From assembly GCA_024867545.1 (NCBI GenBank), contig JANFNE010000003.1, forward strand, positions 496,001 to 560,000: DNA of 64,000 nt. The letters run 5' to 3'. Below, piece after piece: positions 31,684-42,637 of the stretch. The first letter of the stretch is position 1. The number at the start of each line of letters is the position of its first letter. Under the pieces are notes generated by a model that made no database searches, was not told where the DNA came from, and saw only the letters and a program-made list of their open reading frames with translations. The translations under genes were made by a program, and so were the position numbers. Source of the stretch: Phytopythium helicoides. Lineage: Eukaryota > Oomycota > Peronosporomycetes > Pythiales > Pythiaceae.

Positions 31684-33903
31684 ATGGCAGACACCAGTGA
31701 GTCCAAGTGGGCTTTCCTCCACCAGTGGTGCGCACCCGTGCGTTCCAGACTGAATCTTGGCAAGGTATGGCGCCTCCAGTCCCGCAAACCTGAGGCGAAA
31801 ACCTTAGAGATCAATCTAAAGCTACCGGAAAATGGCTTTTGTCCTGATCACCTACTCGACATCCGAGATGCTTTGGTGCTGCTCACACTACTTGCACGAG
31901 TTGATATGAAGGCGTGGGTATACGTCATGACGGCGTTCTGCAACATCCCAGCCGCCAAGTTGGAAAATACATTGGCCTGTCTTGAGAACGCTTCTTTCGA
32001 TAAGCTGCGATTCGAAGTGTGGGTTGATGACAATGAATTGGCGGATATAACCTTCATCGAAAAATTGGAGTTCCCGACAGCAGTATCGATCGAATGGCTG
32101 CTCATTGGGCTCGAAGCGAAAGTGTATCGTACGAAGAAGCTCGAAATGGCGATCCAGAATATTCTTTCACACACACCGCCCAATGTTGCTGTGGACCCTC
32201 TCGTCGATGTGTGTGTGTCTCTGCGTTGCAAGGTTCCGTCGGGTCTGTGGGCGAAAATGAAGCAACTCTGGGCGAACAATGGAGGATGGCGCTTTCCGAT
32301 TCCAGTAGAGTGTGAGGTGGCGTGCTCAATTGTGTTGGAGCCCAATCCACGTTTAGCTGCTATGGATACCATCGACGAGATTGCGCGAGTGCTGGTGGGT
32401 CTTGTCACTGAATGTGGCGATTTCACAATCGAGCAGTTGAAAAGTTTCACCGAACCCACCTGGCTTCAAAAGCACCAACGGCTAGACGAAGCATCTCTCA
32501 TTCAAACCTTGGGTCGAATCAACGAGCAAGTGTTTTGCGCTGGTGGCTCCTCGCCGGAAAGTCGAGCAAATCTGAAAGCTGTTGATATAAATGGTCCCAG
32601 CCATACGCCTACTCCGTTCGTGCGTGTGTGCTCTGCCATCGCAAACTGTCGACAAACCTCGAAATGCACAGTTACGTTGTTCGAAAGTGTATTCGAGGAC
32701 GAGGAGGAAGCTTCAAGAGCCAGGAAATGGGTGTGGCGAAGTTTGGCTTATGCACTTTTTTCATCCTACGCACGAGTCCACTCCACGATCTCGAGTGTCG
32801 CTATTAAGGTGTTCATGATGAACCAGGAAGACATTGAAGCTATAGCTGAGCTGCTGAGCTCATCTGACCCAACGAGTCTGCTGTACGACAGGCATAACAG
32901 CTTTGACAATGTTCGTGACCAAAGCCTCAAGATGCTGAGAAAGGGAGTGATGCTGAAGGTGGAACCACTAGGAGACTCGTTTGAAACAATTTCTGAAGAC
33001 ACCGCAGTCTGGGAGCTCACAACGGATGTGGATCACGTTCAAGTACTCCACGACGACCCTGAACAATCGGAAGTATTAGTGGTGGTTCCTGGCTATGGCG
33101 TTTGCTCGGTCGCTCGTGAGGCATTGCAGCCGACAACATCTGCACCCCTTGCTGACAACCCTGTCACCAGTTTGGAGCTGGACTGGACTGGATTTGATCC
33201 TATTGACTACGGGTCCATTTCTCAATTCCTGCAGCTTGTCGGGTCACCATTGACGCGTCTAGTAGTATTTTCCGGGCCAGATGTCGACGAATGTCCTATT
33301 GCAGCTATTTTGAGTTCGTGCCCAAACCTCAAGACACTAAATGTTGGATTGGGATCTATCTGCACTGAGTCATTCCTGCAAGCTTATCACTCCAGCAAAG
33401 TTTGTCTTGAAGATCTGGACTGCCGCTTCGACGATGCTATTCTGCTTATGAATGAGCTGAAGGACACAACCAATCGTCTGGGACAAACACTCAAAGGCTT
33501 GAGGTGCTATGCTCGCGGGTGGCAATCTGCTGAGCTAGCACTCGCATCCATCCGAGAAATGTTGGCGTTGAACAAGGTGCTCGAGTTCTTTCATCTAGAA
33601 GCTGACGGTATGAACACAACCGTTACAGGAGGCTTTGCCATCCCAGAAACCTTTGCCGCCGAATTCCACAACGAGCCACTTCCTGCTGCTCAGTCGCCGT
33701 TGCCAGTTGAATGTCGTATCGCGTTTATCAGCGTATTCTACTCGTATGGGCGATCAAAGATTGGCAATCCCTTGAACAAGCGATTGTGCACGTTGTCGAC
33801 GCTGAGCAGTCTGGAGTTGCCTCGCGATGTGATGGAGCGCATTTTTGCCTTTGCCGCGCCGCGTGTGCTTCGCCGGGTGTATGTATCGCCCCACGAATAT
33901 TAG
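31684..33903 (+). CDS. F-family protein F6 (739 aa, unknown function), intact
   Basis: Intact single exon starting ACCATGG (MADTSESKWAFLHQWCAPV). It belongs with F7 and F8 to one closely related subgroup and is its only undamaged member here. Family blocks: IRDALVLLTLLARVDMKAWV, VRVCSAIANCRQTSKCTVTL, WRSLAYALFSSYARVHSTIS, VVVPGYGVCSVAREAL, CPNLKTLNVG, LEDLDCRFDD and TLKGLRCYARGW. It ends LPRDVMERIFAFAAPRVLRR. A short basic patch (NPLNKRLC) takes the place of the NLS-like patch of F1/F4. The stop is 133 bp from the convergent kinase gene; the same F-kinase arrangement recurs in the palindrome. Confidence 0.86.
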   Translation: MADTSESKWAFLHQWCAPVRSRLNLGKVWRLQSRKPEAKTLEINLKLPENGFCPDHLLDIRDALVLLTLLARVDMKAWVYVMTAFCNIPAAKLENTLACLENASFDKLRFEVWVDDNELADITFIEKLEFPTAVSIEWLLIGLEAKVYRTKKLEMAIQNILSHTPPNVAVDPLVDVCVSLRCKVPSGLWAKMKQLWANNGGWRFPIPVECEVACSIVLEPNPRLAAMDTIDEIARVLVGLVTECGDFTIEQLKSFTEPTWLQKHQRLDEASLIQTLGRINEQVFCAGGSSPESRANLKAVDINGPSHTPTPFVRVCSAIANCRQTSKCTVTLFESVFEDEEEASRARKWVWRSLAYALFSSYARVHSTISSVAIKVFMMNQEDIEAIAELLSSSDPTSLLYDRHNSFDNVRDQSLKMLRKGVMLKVEPLGDSFETISEDTAVWELTTDVDHVQVLHDDPEQSEVLVVVPGYGVCSVAREALQPTTSAPLADNPVTSLELDWTGFDPIDYGSISQFLQLVGSPLTRLVVFSGPDVDECPIAAILSSCPNLKTLNVGLGSICTESFLQAYHSSKVCLEDLDCRFDDAILLMNELKDTTNRLGQTLKGLRCYARGWQSAELALASIREMLALNKVLEFFHLEADGMNTTVTGGFAIPETFAAEFHNEPLPAAQSPLPVECRIAFISVFYSYGRSKIGNPLNKRLCTLSTLSSLELPRDVMERIFAFAAPRVLRRVYVSPHEY

Positions 33904-34036
33904 CACTGGATGATGCGCTTTGCCAGCAGCTAACAAGTTCAGTTCTTTCGTCAGCAGCGTTTTATTGCTCCGTAATAGAACGAGTGGTTGCTCAATTGAA
34001 TAAATCTAGTTCTACTTTCTTCCTTCCATCCATCTA

Positions 34037-36415
34037 TTACACTGCAATCACCCCTGCGGTCGAACTCCGTGTACCAGACGACGCAGCCGTCGCCGATCGG
34101 CTCGACGACCGAGCACTAGACACACCGCCGTCTTCGCTCTCGCCACTTTGCCGCAGCGATGGTGCGATGATGCTTTTCAGGGTAAACGCGATTTGCATGG
34201 CACTCGGTCTGCGATCCGGGTCCAGATCGGTGCACTCCAATGCGAGTGTCTTGAGCGCCAAAGGACAATCGTCCCGAAAGCCAACGCGCGCTTTGCCCTG
34301 CTTGACGAGCTGCGCAATTTGCATCCCCGGTAGACGCTCGCTGCCATCACGTCCACTGCCAGTAGGGTCAGTCACGTGAGCAAAAGGCGGAAGGCACGTG
34401 TCCAGCTCTGAGAGCACCACACCAAACGAGTACACATCTGCCTTCTCTGAGTACTTGCGGCCCTGGATGATCTCCGGCGCCGTCCACAACAAGGGTGCCA
34501 ACACCCGAGGTCATAGTCTCGTTGATCTGAGCCTGACGACTCACACCGAAGTCGGAGAGCTTAACATGCCAGCTGCGAGAGAGCAGGACGTTCTTGGACT
34601 TGAGATCGCGATGGACCACGACAGGACGCAAGCAATGGAGGTAGACTAAGCCCTCTGCGACGCCCATCGCGACCTTCATCTTCTCCTTGCGCCACGTCAT
34701 CTTGGTTCCAAGCTTACGGATGACTGCATCCAAGTCCCCTGCATCCATGTACTCGACAATTGCGCTGAGATTCTGCAATCGGTCCCATGTTACACCGACA
34801 AAGCTGATAATGTTGGCGTGCTCCAGACCAGCCATGAGCTGGATCTCCGCCGCGAATTGCTCCAAGTGCGGCGTTGCATGTTGCCGCTCCGGGTAGTAGC
34901 TTCTTGATGGCAACGTGTCGCGTCTCGAGCTGTCCGAGCCATACCTCGCCGAAAGCTCCTTTCGACAAGCAAGCGAAGGAACGTCAGGTCCTCGTACGGA
35001 AGACGGTTGGCAGAGATATTGGGGTCGGCAAAAAATGCAGATAGCGCCTCTGACTCGGAGCAGTACTCCTCAACAGACTTTGCCCCACCCTGTCCGCGGC
35101 GTGTAGCCGACGATCGTCGGCGATCCAATGTTCTTGGGTCCATAGTTGTATCTCGACCTCCGCCAACAATGGATCCCAGCCATGTCTGTCGCCACGAACG
35201 GCCTCGAGGCTGGTTGTTGGTGTCTGGAGCTCCTTGACCCGCAGGAGTTGGCCGGGCTCCAACTGCTCGCGACTGCCAGTGGTTTCCAGAGTCCCCGCTC
35301 TGCCCAGGGTCCTTGTGCGCGCGACGGCTCTGGCGGCAGCGACGCACGACAAGTGAGAAGGCGACAAGGAACACGACGGCCCCGCACACTGCGAGAATCA
35401 CAGCAAGAGTCGGCGGAGACGAGTCCTCGGCAGTTGACGTTGTTATGGTCGTCACCTCGCCGCTGCTGCTCGATGAAGAGCTCGCTGCGTCAATGAGGCT
35501 GACGGTCGCTATGAACGCGGCGATGCGGGAGCTGTTGACTGCTGGTGGGCAGAAAGAAGCTGCTGCTGCTACTGCGCTGCTGTTGGCGGTTGAGGAGCCG
35601 CTCAACCTCCGGCAGGGGATGATCATGTCGCCTGAATTGTAGCACTCGACGCCCGAGTCGGATGCGCGCATGTGGATGGCGGCCACCTCGATCGCGTCGC
35701 CAGCCGACCCCGACGCCGAGTCCTCCGTCGTGAGCGCGTGGAGGTAGGCCTGCGGGTACGGGATGGCGCTGCTGGAGCTGGCCGACGTCCACGCAGATCC
35801 GCTGCTGAACGGCAGGCTCTCGTCTCCGTCGACGATGGCGCACCGGAAGCCTGCGACCGCTTGGTCTGCGCACTGGGAGTTGGTGGCCTGCTCGAAGGCC
35901 CCGCAGTTGGCCGCTCCGCACTCGAACTCGTCCGCCGCCAGTCCAATGGCCCGCATCTCGACGCCCAAGCCGCCCTCGCACGCCGTGAACACCTGCACCA
36001 CCGCGTCGCCAGCCACACCCGTCGAGCCCTCAAGCCCCGAGAGCACCAAGCCGTGCTCCCACAGCAGCGCGACCTTGGCGACGTCCGGCAGCCGCCCCCA
36101 CGCGTCTGCACCGCCAGCAGAGCGCAAAACCTCCGCCGGGACGGCGGACGCCGCCGGCGCGCTAAGCTCCGAGTCGACGGCCGACGCGAGCGCCAGCGCC
36201 TGGCAGCGGCCCAGGACGTCGGAGCTGGCGCCGGAGCTGGAGCTGGACGCTGGAGCTGGAGCTGGAGCTGGAGCGGGAGCTGCGCATGGCGTCGAGTTGG
36301 CGAGTGAGGAAGCGGCGAGTTTCCCCCGGGATGGCGCCATGATGGGGCGGCGCATAGTGAAGCCAAGGTACTCGCGGATCGTTGAGGCGCGCCGCCCATC
36401 ATCGTAAGATATCAT
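34037..36415 (-). CDS. Receptor-like TKL protein kinase (~790 aa, three frame breaks)
   Basis: N-terminal ~300-residue presumed extracellular domain rich in Ser/Ala with several Cys, one membrane span (LAVILAVCGAVVFLVAFSLV) and a cytoplasmic TKL-type kinase domain. Kinase motifs are spread over frames: SKGAFGEVWLGQLE and HVAIKKLL, then EIQLMAGLEHANI, VVHRDLKSKNVLL and LSDFGVSRQ, then LLWTAPEIIQG and DVYSFGVVLSELD. Removing one base at each of three points (near 34965, 34885 and 34497) restores a single 792-codon frame. All catalytic residues (VAIK Lys, HRD, DFG) are present. The C-terminal tail is Ser-rich. An Ala-Pro hexamer run sits near the N-terminus. Convergent with F6; its 3' part is copied several times in the palindrome. 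Start could also be the ATG near 36340. Confidence 0.8.
36231..36283 (-). repeat. GGAGCT hexamer repeat coding Ala-Pro/Ser
   Basis: Tandem GGAGCTGGAGCT units, within the kinase N-terminus; read on the minus strand they encode an AP run next to a Ser run. Confidence 0.85.
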
Positions 36416-37074
36416 GTGTCAGGAGGCGGTTGCGTGGCTGTGGGACTGCAGGATCGCTTAGTTTGTATAGTGGATTTAGTGATGGATAGGATGTGGGAGG
36501 GGGATACCGCGACAGACTGAGAAGGATGGGTGCATTTGTGCCACCCACTCATGGTTTTTCTGAAGCCGAATCCGGCACATCGCTTAGCGACGAGAGGGAT
36601 GCTGGCGGCAGCGGCGACCGCACGAGCGACTGGCACCAGCGGCGGAAGGTCCGACGCTCCGCACGCTTCGGCCCCAGCACGACGAGGCGAAGAGCTCGCG
36701 CATCTTTCGATGGAGAGGCGGGAGCGACGATTGACACGCAGTAACTGCCGATCGACAACTTCAACCGTGAACATCGTGACCCCGACGCTATCTACACGCA
36801 GCTCATCGCTAGGAGCGCCTATACCTCGAACGTCTAGCGATGGCAGAGCTTTGGTGGCTGCAATTGTAGTAGTGGGCGACTGACTGCATGCAGCAGCTTC
36901 TTCCTGCCAACGAACGGAATATCCTGAAATCAGCGCCTCAGCACCCAGTCAGCCCAAGCAGCGTCAGTCTGTCGCACTAGTCACCATCATTTCATCCAAT
37001 CAAAATCCCCAACACCCCATTTTCCACCAATCAAACCGTCCCCGACACCTTCCACCTTCCAGGCATGCGCCAAT
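36416..37074. other. Intergenic, no gene seen
   Basis: Divergent upstream region between the TKL kinase (-) and the DUF4460-like gene (+). Frames here lack motifs. Confidence 0.5.
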
Positions 37075-38344
37075 ATGCGGGTGGCCATGCTGCTGCGCCG
37101 CCTGTCGAGCTCCACCGCGCGCCGCGCTGCGCCGCTGCGCCTCACACCGCTGGCGTCGCCGCTGCTGCTCGTGCTGCACCCCTGACACACTGTTGAGGCG
37201 GGCGCCCAGGCGCTCGCGGGCGACAACGAGCAGGCGCTCAAGCAGCTCAACGCGTTCCTGCAGCTGGCGGCGCGCGGCTGCAACAACGACGCGCACGGCG
37301 CTCGCTCGCAGCTGCAGGAGCTCTCGACCGCGAGCGGAGGCGCCGACGTGCGCTTCCCGCTCGCCTTCCACGTCCAGCGGGCGCCCAGTGACGACTTCTG
37401 CGCCTGCGAGTATGTGATTCAGGTGCCAGCGCAGCTGGTGCGGCGCACGCTCGCCAGCACGTCGACGGCGACGAGGCGCACGCATGCGGACCCCACGCAG
37501 GCGCCGCTCGCGCGCGCGTGGCAGGGACTCACTAGACGAGTGCTCAAGGACCTGTTCCACGTTGCGGGCATTGAAATCCCGCCGCCGGGAGCGCCAGGAG
37601 CCACCCCAGCCATGCACGCGCTCGCGACGTGGCTCGCGCAGACCTCGGGGGACGACGGAGAGCTCATGCGCGACGGAGTCAACGTGGCAGAGCACAACCG
37701 ACGCAAGCAGCGAGAGCACGCGCAGTTCGACGAGCAGTTCCACGCCATGCTCACGCGCGAGAAGAACGTCGTGCACACGTTCACCACCGGCCTCGAGGAC
37801 GGACCAAGTGCGTTCGCAGTCTCTGGGAGCTGCGAGATTGCAACTTCTAACATATTGCTATGCATGAACAGCCACGCAGCACGTGGTGCTGACGGACCTG
37901 CTGAAGCACCGACTGCTCATGCCCAAGTTTGACGACCCAGAGCAGCGCAGCGCAGCCTTCCGCTGGATCGCGGGCTTCCTGCTGACCAACTTCATGGAGC
38001 TGCGGCTGCACGCGCTCGTGTGGAACAAGGTCGCGCTGCTGGTGACGCACAACAGCGCGTCAGCCGATGGTGAACCTGCAGCGTTCGACGTGCAGTGGGA
38101 CCGCGAACGCCCCGACGAGGGCATGGGTGTGCTCATTCCGCTCGGCTGCGACCCCGAGGAGCTGCTCGACTACCTTTACGAGCAAGTAGACGAGCTCGAG
38201 CGCACCCTAGACGACTACCAACAGCGCCAGCAGCGCGGGAGCAGCACTTCCACCGGCGCTTCCACCGCCTCAGCCAAGCAGCGGGGGCCCAGACGGTCGC
38301 ACTTTTACCAGCAAGAGCTCAACGCCATGCACCGCAAAAGGTAG
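37075..38344 (+). CDS. DUF4460/DUF4461-like mitochondrial protein (TCAIM-like), in-frame TGA
   Basis: Two exons, 37075-37807 and 37872-38344 (64-bp intron). The N-terminus (MRVAMLLRRLSSSTARR) looks like a mitochondrial presequence. A J-domain-like start follows: LLLVLHP, TGA, HTVEAGAQALAGDNEQALKQ, LNAFL. In DUF4460 proteins the pattern is HPD then NE.AL..LN.FL, so the TGA at 37183 sits at the Asp of HPD. The frame before and after it is the same. The C-terminal part (GMGVLIPLGCDPEELLDYL) resembles DUF4461. Function of the human relative TCAIM is only loosely known (mitochondrial). The stop may be an assembly error made of two offsetting indels (an extra T and a missing C would do it). Confidence 0.55.
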
Positions 38345-38479
38345 CCATCCAACAAGTTGAAGTTACCATCATTCCCTCCATCTACCTCAACCCCCCCGAA
38401 TAGAGGCCCTTGAATCCTCGTCACTTAGGAATATTTCCCCATTTCCCACTCGAGAAAGGCCGAGAAAGGCCGCGTCGCC

Positions 38480-40120
38480 ATGGCGCCGCCGCTGCGTCGC
38501 CTCCTGCTGCTCCTCACGTCCCTGGCAATGCTGTACGAGTCAGGATACGCAACCGCCCCCATGCGCCTGGAGGTGCTGCAGTACAACGTGTTCGGGCGGC
38601 CGTCGGAGGTGTCGAGCGACGGCCAGGCCGACCGCCTGGCGCGCATCCCCGCGTCGCTCGCGCGCCTGTCGAGCGCCATCGACGTGGTGACGTTCGCGGA
38701 GGCCGACGTCAAGGGCCAGCGGGACCAGATGCTCGCGCAGTTCCGCGCGCGGGGCTTCAACTTCTCCACCAGCGTGCTGCACGACCCCGACCCGTTCACC
38801 AGCGCGCTCAATGGCGGCGTGCTCGTCGTCTCGCGATGGCCCATTGTAAGAGAGGCGCAGCACGTGTACCGCAACGCTTGCCACTACTCGGACTGCCTCG
38901 CGGCCAAGGGTGTCAAGTACGCGCGCGTGCTCAAGACCGTCGACAAGGTCTCCAAGATATTCAACGTCTTCGCCACGCACATGCAGGTGAAGCAGAAGCA
39001 TCAAGGGCTGGGGCAGAGATCAGAAGGTCGCTGACATCAAGTGACGTTGGTGGGCACAGGCGTGGTCGACGGAGCAGGGACGAGCAGACAGGATTCTTCA
39101 GGCGCAGCAGGTACAAGTGGCTTATGGAGAATGCAGTCACGTCTGTGCATTCAAGAAGCTCACCGTTGTTGATTCTTCAGATGCGGGCGTTCGTCGACGC
39201 AATGGAGATCCCGCACCACGAACCATTGATTTTTGCAGGCGACTTCAACGTCGATAACCACTCGTACGCAGCTGAGGTCGCGAACTTGGTCAAGCTGCTC
39301 AAGGCGACCTCGCCAGTGCCGGTCGGCTCGCAGCAATTTACAAGCGAGTACGTCCAGCAGATCTTGACCCTGATTATACCAGCGCCTAACTCACGTTTTT
39401 TGCGCAACAGCCCTCAGACAAACCTGCTTGTCGGTCGCGACGGTGCTGCAAACAGTAACAAATGCTCGTCGCAGTATGTTCAGAGCTGGGGCATACCCAA
39501 GGTATTTTGTCTCTCGTGAGTTTTGCTCATGATGTCGGCTAACTGAGCTTTATGATGTGACCAAACGTTGCGTAGAACAATACGTTCTACCCAAATCTGC
39601 TCACGCGAGTCCCGTGCACCGTTCATCGCCCCCATGGTTGGGTTGATGACAGTGTGTACATTTCACCAGGACAATATGTGCTACTGCCCATGTTGTCCAC
39701 TTGAGTGGCTCGACTACGTCTTATACGGCAATGCTCCGTACCAGCAGCCCATCGGGAAGCCAACCTTACAAGCATTTGTGAACCAAGTTGGGCATTTCTC
39801 TGTCGACTGGACCGCTGCGGAGAGCAACATGAAAATGGAGCTGATCGATCTGTCGGATCACTACCCAGTGCTAGCTCGTTTTGAGTTTCCCATCAATATC
39901 GCACCGGGCAAGGACAACGATCCATCAATGTTCCATTTAGATGGATGCTCGACCGATGCCGACTGCCGATTCCACAATTTTCCACTGCTACTGCTCTGGA
40001 GAAGATTGCTACTACAAAGGCAAGCACGTCAACGGGATGGACTACTCTCCAACCCACGAAGTCAATCGCAACTGTTTGTACCAGAAAACGTCGTTTCGAT
40101 GCCTTTGTGGCCCCACATGA
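38480..40120 (+). CDS. Secreted neutral sphingomyelinase-type phosphodiesterase (~452 aa, two frame breaks)
   Basis: Endonuclease/exonuclease/phosphatase-fold enzyme that cleaves sphingomyelin-type lipids. Signal peptide MAPPLRRLLLLLTSLAML. Exons 38480-38986, 39060-39110, 39181-39347, 39411-39501 and 39576-40120; phases agree. Motifs: LQYNVFGRP, FAEADVKGQ, NGGVLVVSRWPI, FATHMQ|AWSTEQ, PLIFAGDFNVDNHSY, PHGWVDDSVY, LDYVLYGNA and DLSDHYPVLARFEF (catalytic Asp-His). A Cys-rich C-terminal tail follows. One extra base near 39674 and one near 39980 break the last exon; with both removed the frame closes at 40120. Initiator-like CCCCATTTCCC lies at about 38437-38447. In pathogens such enzymes act on host or own membranes; the role here is not known. 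Confidence 0.85.
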
Positions 40121-40230
40121 TAAACTTTCAAGCTCAATAGACGCGCAATGCGAGATCTCATATTGATTTTATGCCTTGAGACGACCTTGCGGTGGGTAAC
40201 ACAAGGTCCCGGTGTGTCTGTAGCTGTGCT

Positions 40231-41939
40231 TCATGAAAGCGTTGCGAATGGGTCGGATGGCATCATTGTTGGTGGCCTCTGACCTACTCCTCCAGCGGGT
40301 GGTGCTGCAGTCATGAACTGGTACGCGTTCGGTGCTCCCATCGCACCACCAGTTGGGTATCCTCCGTATGCCTGCGGAGGCTGGACGATCATGCCACCGT
40401 ATCCAGGCATTCCAGCTGCCGTCGCGTACATTTGCTGCCCACCGTTATAGTAACCAGCCTGAGCAACCTGCGACGGTGTGGCATAGTAGCCCATTGGAGC
40501 TACTGCTGGCATCGTGGCCATAGGCATAGCTGCCTGCGGTGGCGGTGGCGGGAGCACGGCTACCTTCTCTTTAGGTGCCTGTAGTCGAGCTTGCTCAAGC
40601 GTTTGGTAGCTCTTCGCTGGGCGAGACTGCAGCTTCTTGTCCTCAGGCCGCAGGTTCAGGTCAACGATGTTGGAGTCCCACAAGTCGCTGCTGTTAGTCT
40701 GCGGAAATCAACCAGAGTCAGTTATCGTGTGCAGAATCTTAGTGTCAGCGAGAGAAAAATCGTACGCGGGGGTCCGAGTTTCCATCCTCAAGCTGTGAGG
40801 CTCCTGTTGGAGCAGCAAACTCCGGAGGTGCGACCTCAGTTGTGGGCGGCGCGGTAGGTGTGAAATCGAGTCCCGCAAGCATCGATGAGATGTTCTGCTC
40901 CGACTTCTTGCGCGTGGCGACTGGAGGCGCTTCAAAAGCATCAAACCCTTTGTTCGTGTTGATATCTGCGGTGGTCGTCGCAGTGAAGCTGGAAGAAAAA
41001 AAGTCTCCCGAAGGTGGAGGCGCAGCGGACTTTGACGGTGGACGAGAGGTAGAAATGGCAGAGGCAGGGGAACGATTTTCCGCTGCCACCGTCTTGGCAC
41101 GCATACGGGCTTCGGGTGCTGTTTTCGTATAAGTTAGCTCGCTTGAAAATTCCCTCGTTGATACCAAGGATGTCACTTACAGATGCAATCGGGCTTGGGG
41201 CCACCGCATGCCTCGCATATCGGTGCAAGAGGCTTGTCATTGACGAGTGTGCATCGCGGACATTCCCATGGACCGAAAGACGACTCTCGAGACCCACCAC
41301 CACTGCCTTTTGAGTAATTTCCGTTGCTGTACGAGAATGTGCTGTTTGCCTTGCGTGAGGTGCTGGAGGGATTAGTGGTGCCTGCAGTCCCTGCTGCAGC
41401 CTTGGCGCGATTCGGGTCAAGACGGTCAGGTAGACGCCTGAACGATACGCCATCAATAATCAAGTCTGAAAAAGTTGGAGGAGTCAGTATCGAGCTCGTC
41501 TGACCTTGGATTGGAGCACAGTGCGCCACTCTGGGACTTACCATACATATCGTTGAGCTCTACGGAGGGCTTAATGATGATGTGAACGCAATGCCCGCCA
41601 GGTAAGTTGAAGACGTAGTCCCAGTCCCCAAATGATAGCTATTGGATGAATGTGCACGACGAGCGTCAGTCACATATCAACAATACACCGAAAACTTCTT
41701 CCTCGTACCGACTGTGAAGTATACTTGACAATGCTGTCGACGCGTAGCACCTTTTTGCCAGACGCAAGCGAGTGGGTGAGCGAGATTTCGAACTCGCGGC
41801 CTTCCTCGACCTTAAGCCGCCAGATGACGCGTTTCTTCGAGCTCTCGATGGTCTTGCCGACATTCGCAATCTCATAGTACAGCGCGCAAGCCTTGGCGTT
41901 CGTCGCCTTGACTGTTCCCCATTGACTTTGCCACGACAT
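40231..41939 (-). CDS. FAIM-like domain plus RanBP2-type zinc finger protein (477 aa)
   Basis: Five exons: 41939-41709, 41638-41542, 41465-41181, 41118-40766 and 40698-40231; phases agree, 478 codons, intact. The N-terminal ~125 residues resemble Fas-apoptosis-inhibitory-molecule beta-sandwich repeats (RLKVEEGREFEISLTHSLAS, GKKVLRVD, then LSFGDWDYVFNL, DLIIDGVSFRRL). A RanBP2-type zinc finger follows: WECPRCTLVNDKPLAPICEA with CGGPKP (C-X2-C-X10-C-X2-C), which typically binds ubiquitin or RNA. The C-terminal half is disordered, Pro/Ala/Met/Gly-Tyr-rich, and ends SDPFATLS, a DPF motif of the kind bound by clathrin adaptor appendages. I do not know a named protein with this order, so the function is open; the tail points towards vesicle traffic. 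Confidence 0.82.
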
Positions 41940-42637
41940 TCCTTAAGGAGCTTCGCTGGGGAAGAAAGCTTTCAAGAGCGAGAAAAGGCGAGCGGGAAGT
42001 CGACTGAGCGAAACAGGAGACTGTGGAGCCGCTTGAGCAAACTCCAAATAGATGCAACCAAAAACGAAACCAACCCTCAGATGTGGTCAACACCTCTTCT
42101 TGAAATAGACTTGACTGGTGCAAATACCCTCGCATGCAATATTACAAGACCCAGGAAAAGTGTCTGCTTCTTTTGTTGTTGTTGCATCGTATCTCACAAT
42201 CATCTCGATATTGAAGCTGTGTCAATAGGAGGCCTCATAGCTTCTACACAACTCTCATTGAGTAAGACTGAAGCATTAGGAGCTATATGTTGGGTGCCGA
42301 TATCTTCCAAGTAGACAGCCAACCCGAAACAGGTAGCCGCATCCAGTCGTGTGGTATGCATCGTGAAGTTACCTATATGTAAATCGTGGAAGCCTGGATT
42401 TGATGTGCATGGATGCCTCTTGATCCTTGAGTGTGCCCAGGAATTCTATCACACGCATGGAAGCGATTGTGGTGGAAATCAATCTTGACTCTGTCTTTGG
42501 GCTTGTATTTGCACTAAATTAGCTCTGTTGTGTGTACGGATACTTTCGCGGGATTATGCTATGCTGCTACTGGTGACAGAAATAGTAAGACACTCTCGAC
42601 ATAGGTGTCATGCCAGTGGTGACGAAGTCGAGTCGCC
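41940..42637. other. Intergenic, no gene seen
   Basis: Divergent upstream region between the FAIM/zinc-finger gene (-) and membrane-protein copy B (+). Only short frames. Confidence 0.5.
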
